From assembly GCF_002419965.1 (NCBI RefSeq), contig NZ_DIHC01000046.1, forward strand, positions 134,764 through 198,763: a stretch of DNA of 64,000 nt, read 5' to 3'. The stretch comes from Pseudomonas sp. UBA5706 (GTDB taxonomy: Bacteria; Pseudomonadota; Gammaproteobacteria; Pseudomonadales; Pseudomonadaceae). This document shows, piece after piece, positions 62,068 through 64,000 of this stretch. The notes beneath the pieces were generated by a model. It did not search any database. It was given only the letters and a program-made list of their open reading frames with translations, and was not told the DNA's origin. The position numbers and the translations under genes are program-made. Positions within the stretch are counted from its first letter, which is position 1; each line of letters starts with the position of its first letter.

Positions 62068-63099
62068 TCACCTTGTCGGTGTAACTTTTTTCCCCTTCCT
62101 GTCACGCACATATTTCTCCGTCATAACGACGGTGGTATGCCCAAGCTGATCCCTCGCCTGAACGATATCTCCACTGGATTCTGCTTTGTCTGTGCCCGCT
62201 TTGGCGCGCAGATCGCGAAACTGGAAGGCAGCTTTGTTTACTCCAGCCCGTTCGCGAGCGTCATCGAATCTCTTCCGCAACATGCTGTAAGTCATCGGAT
62301 GGCCATCCTGCGAAATGATCAGTTTGGTGGCGCTCACTTTGTAGCCAGCCTTGCGAGCCATAATCCGAGTGACAAGTGATTTCAACTCGCCGATGACCTC
62401 AATCCGTCTTTTGGCGCTGGTTTTGCCTTGGACCACCCAAATCTGCTCATCCCGAACATCACTTTCATCCATGCGCAAGGTGTCGCTGACACGCTGGCCA
62501 GTGAGGTAGGCAAGGTCCATGGCATCCTTCAAACCGATCTCGGCGTGCTCGTACACCATGCGGTACATCGAATCCTCAATGTAGACGCTACGGCCCGTTT
62601 CCTTGTTTCCTTTGATTCCCGAGCACGGGTTTGCAAGTGACGTATAGCCCGTGTCCCTTGCGTAATTCCAGATCGCGCTCAGCAATGCCTTTTCCCGGTT
62701 CGCTCTGATGGGCGCGGACTTTCGCCAGTTAAGATATTGCCGAACATGCTGGGGCAGTATTGAATCCAAGGGCGCGGGAGGGTCGTCAAAAAAGGCCAAC
62801 AGGTTCTTCAACTCGGTTTTGTTGTCCAGTCTGGTGCGTGGGGCTTTCGTAGGGACGACATCTACGAAGTATTTTTCAGCGACGTACCTGAAGGTGATTG
62901 TTGCGGTGACCAGTGCTGAAGAGGCGCGGTCCCGTTCGAACTCAGCGTATTTCATAATTGCCAAGCCGTAATCACTGCCCAGGGGGATTTCTTTTCGAGG
63001 ATGGCCCCCTGCATCGTAATAGTAGTAAGTTGTGCCGCTCGCCTTCTTCCTCTCCCGAAGACGGGCGATCGACCCCGGCTTGCTTGGGTGTCTACCCAT
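62068..63099 (-). CDS. Tyrosine site-specific integrase
   Basis: The 343-residue recombinase has an AP2/arm-binding-like N-terminus (GTTYYYYDAGGHPRKEIPLG), a SAM-like core-binding domain and the catalytic domain: Arg in AYLTGQRVSDTLRMDESDV, Lys region VVQGKTSAKRRIEV, the FQFRDLRAKAGTDKAESSG box (HxxR replaced by DLRAK form), LGHTT and the nucleophile Tyr in MTEKYVRDRKGKKVTP. It reads toward tRNA-Leu, whose 3' end is probably attB. ATG 63099 follows the small upstream gene by one base; a longer frame to 63189 overlaps it. Confidence 0.92.
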   Translation of the reverse strand: MGRHPSKPGSIARLRERKKASGTTYYYYDAGGHPRKEIPLGSDYGLAIMKYAEFERDRASSALVTATITFRYVAEKYFVDVVPTKAPRTRLDNKTELKNLLAFFDDPPAPLDSILPQHVRQYLNWRKSAPIRANREKALLSAIWNYARDTGYTSLANPCSGIKGNKETGRSVYIEDSMYRMVYEHAEIGLKDAMDLAYLTGQRVSDTLRMDESDVRDEQIWVVQGKTSAKRRIEVIGELKSLVTRIMARKAGYKVSATKLIISQDGHPMTYSMLRKRFDDARERAGVNKAAFQFRDLRAKAGTDKAESSGDIVQARDQLGHTTVVMTEKYVRDRKGKKVTPTR

Positions 63100-63100
63100 T

Positions 63101-63304
63101 CTATCCCGCCTTCTTAGGTTGCCAAGCTGTCGGCTCACTCGCCGGTCCAGAAGCTGTAACAGCCATGGTAGTGACGCTTGGCCAGCCATTGACCTTGACG
63201 GTGTGTCGAATCCCGTTGCGCTTTAGGTTCATTATTTGTGCCGCCTTTGAACGCGCGCCTGTCAGTTGGCATACGTCCTCATGGCTCAGAAATTCGATGC
63301 TCAT
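63101..63304 (-). CDS. Small phage-type protein (DUF4224-like)
   Basis: The 67-residue protein begins MSIEFLSHEDVCQLTGARSK and continues KAAQIMNLKRNGIRHTVKVN, the pattern of DUF4224 proteins found directly upstream of phage integrases and thought to be AlpA/excisionase-like DNA binders. Its stop is one base before the integrase start, so the two are cotranscribed. Confidence 0.8.
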   Translation of the reverse strand: MSIEFLSHEDVCQLTGARSKAAQIMNLKRNGIRHTVKVNGWPSVTTMAVTASGPASEPTAWQPKKAG

Positions 63305-63340
63305 GAAATTCTCCTGGCCGTATTCGTGGCAACGGTGGGT

Positions 63341-63850
63341 CTATGCGGGGTTGAGGGGTGGGTATTTCGTAAGAGCTTCGTCGGCAATTTTCATCGCGGC
63401 CTGTGCATCGTTCACGTAAGCCGGATCGAAGCCGCCGGCGTAATGGATGGTGGCCTGGCATGCGCGGAGGTTCTCGCGGGTCAGCTTCAGCGCCGCGGTC
63501 AGCTCTTCGCGCGCTTCACCCTCGGCCCGGCCGATGTCCCAAAACTGCTTTGCCCAATGCCCCTCGGGCGGTGGATTCGTGTTCTGGTACCCGAGCGCTA
63601 TGGCGCCAGTGATGCTGTCGCACAGATCGCGCTTGTAGGCGTTGTCGCCATCGATACTCAGGCCGTGGCGGCGGAGTGCATCAAGTGCATTGTTCAGGTT
63701 CGACTCAGGCGACGGCAGCACCAGATCAAAGTCGTTTTTACCGGGTCGACACGCCACGGTCAGTAGTTCGCAACCGAGCGGCAAGTGCTGCGCCATCTCA
63801 GAGATCGCCTCAATGGCTGATTCGCGGAACGTATTCAATCCTTGGGACAT
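63341..63850 (-). CDS. Hypothetical phage-type protein
   Basis: The 169-residue acidic protein starts MSQGLNTFRESAIEAISEMA. A central stretch (PPPEGHWAKQFWDIGRAEGE) and a helical C-terminal part (AREELTAALKLTRENLRACQ) can be seen, without membrane segments or known catalytic motifs. It precedes the DUF4224-like and integrase genes on the same strand and is presumably part of the same element. Function unknown. Confidence 0.65.
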   Translation of the reverse strand: MSQGLNTFRESAIEAISEMAQHLPLGCELLTVACRPGKNDFDLVLPSPESNLNNALDALRRHGLSIDGDNAYKRDLCDSITGAIALGYQNTNPPPEGHWAKQFWDIGRAEGEAREELTAALKLTRENLRACQATIHYAGGFDPAYVNDAQAAMKIADEALTKYPPLNPA

Positions 63851-63953
63851 AGAAATACCTCTGCCCGCCGTATACCGGCAGGCTATGGTTCATAGGAAGT
63901 TTGCGTTGGCAATCAGGCGGCGCGTGAATGCGCGATTGATCAAGGAGTGAGTA

Positions 63954-64000
63954 ATGAAAGGAATATTTCTGGTTTTGCCGGCCTTCCTGGTGGCTTTTGT
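63954..64000 (+). CDS. Start of a small membrane or secreted protein, cut by window edge
   Basis: ATG at 63954 follows AAGGAGTGA, a strong ribosome site, and opens MKGIFLVLPAFLVAF, a hydrophobic segment like a signal peptide or membrane helix. Only 15 codons are visible. It is divergent from the integrase gene group. Confidence 0.5.
   Translation, partial: MKGIFLVLPAFLVAF

Overview
The window looks like a Pseudomonas chromosome of the fluorescens/syringae type. The evidence is the order gacA-uvrC-pgsA-tRNA-Gly, high-GC codon use, a BdlA-like soluble chemoreceptor, a YejABEF importer, a PilT/PilU-family ATPase and a P. fragi-type lipase. The species cannot be fixed from sequence reading alone.

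Layout. Positions 1-9700 hold an edge-truncated conserved protein, an APC amino-acid permease, a YciF-like protein, a transmembrane chemoreceptor, a lone GAF protein, a GGDEF-EAL protein, a PAS-PAS chemoreceptor and a DUF1275 membrane protein. Positions 9790-17100 hold an RND efflux pair without an outer-membrane partner and a hybrid histidine kinase. Positions 17300-26300 hold a flavin monooxygenase, a Nudix hydrolase and an eight-gene block: amino-acid ABC importer, RidA, IclR regulator, PLP-dependent D-amino-acid dehydratase-like enzyme and PfkB sugar kinase. Positions 26300-35200 hold two parvulins, a PilT/PilU ATPase, yejABEF (reverse strand) and a lipase. Positions 35400-37300 hold a class I DAHP synthase behind a long leader with an aromatic-rich leader peptide and an intrinsic terminator. 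Positions 37250-42530 hold a nitrilase-family amidase, a GNAT enzyme, a divergent pair of small HTH regulators, gacA, uvrC and pgsA.

The last third is accessory DNA between and behind three tRNA genes. Between tRNA-Gly (42592) and tRNA-Cys (60002) lies about 17 kb. Its left part (42.8-46.8 kb) is decaying: an AAA-ATPase remnant, a broken MocR regulator, a thioesterase with a nonsense codon, an intact arsB, an arsH fragment and a dead arsC. Its right part (47.2-59.7 kb) is an intact catabolic module: DapA-like lyase, GntR regulator with two predicted winged-helix domains, atypical SDR, aminotransferase, creatinase/ectoine-hydrolase-like M24 protein, enolase-superfamily protein, M20 amidohydrolase, amino-acid ABC importer, glutamine-amidotransferase protein and LysR regulator. 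The layout suggests uptake, then epimerisation, hydrolysis, deacylation, transamination and cleavage of a modified amino acid that I cannot identify.

Downstream of tRNA-Cys is a 1.7-kb micro-island bounded by a diverged copy of the tRNA-Cys 3' half. It carries a TacA/TacT-type toxin-antitoxin pair and the last codons of an integrase. tRNA-Leu follows, with a complete tyrosine integrase and two phage-like genes that start a second integrated element running off the window. A small membrane-protein gene begins at the right edge.
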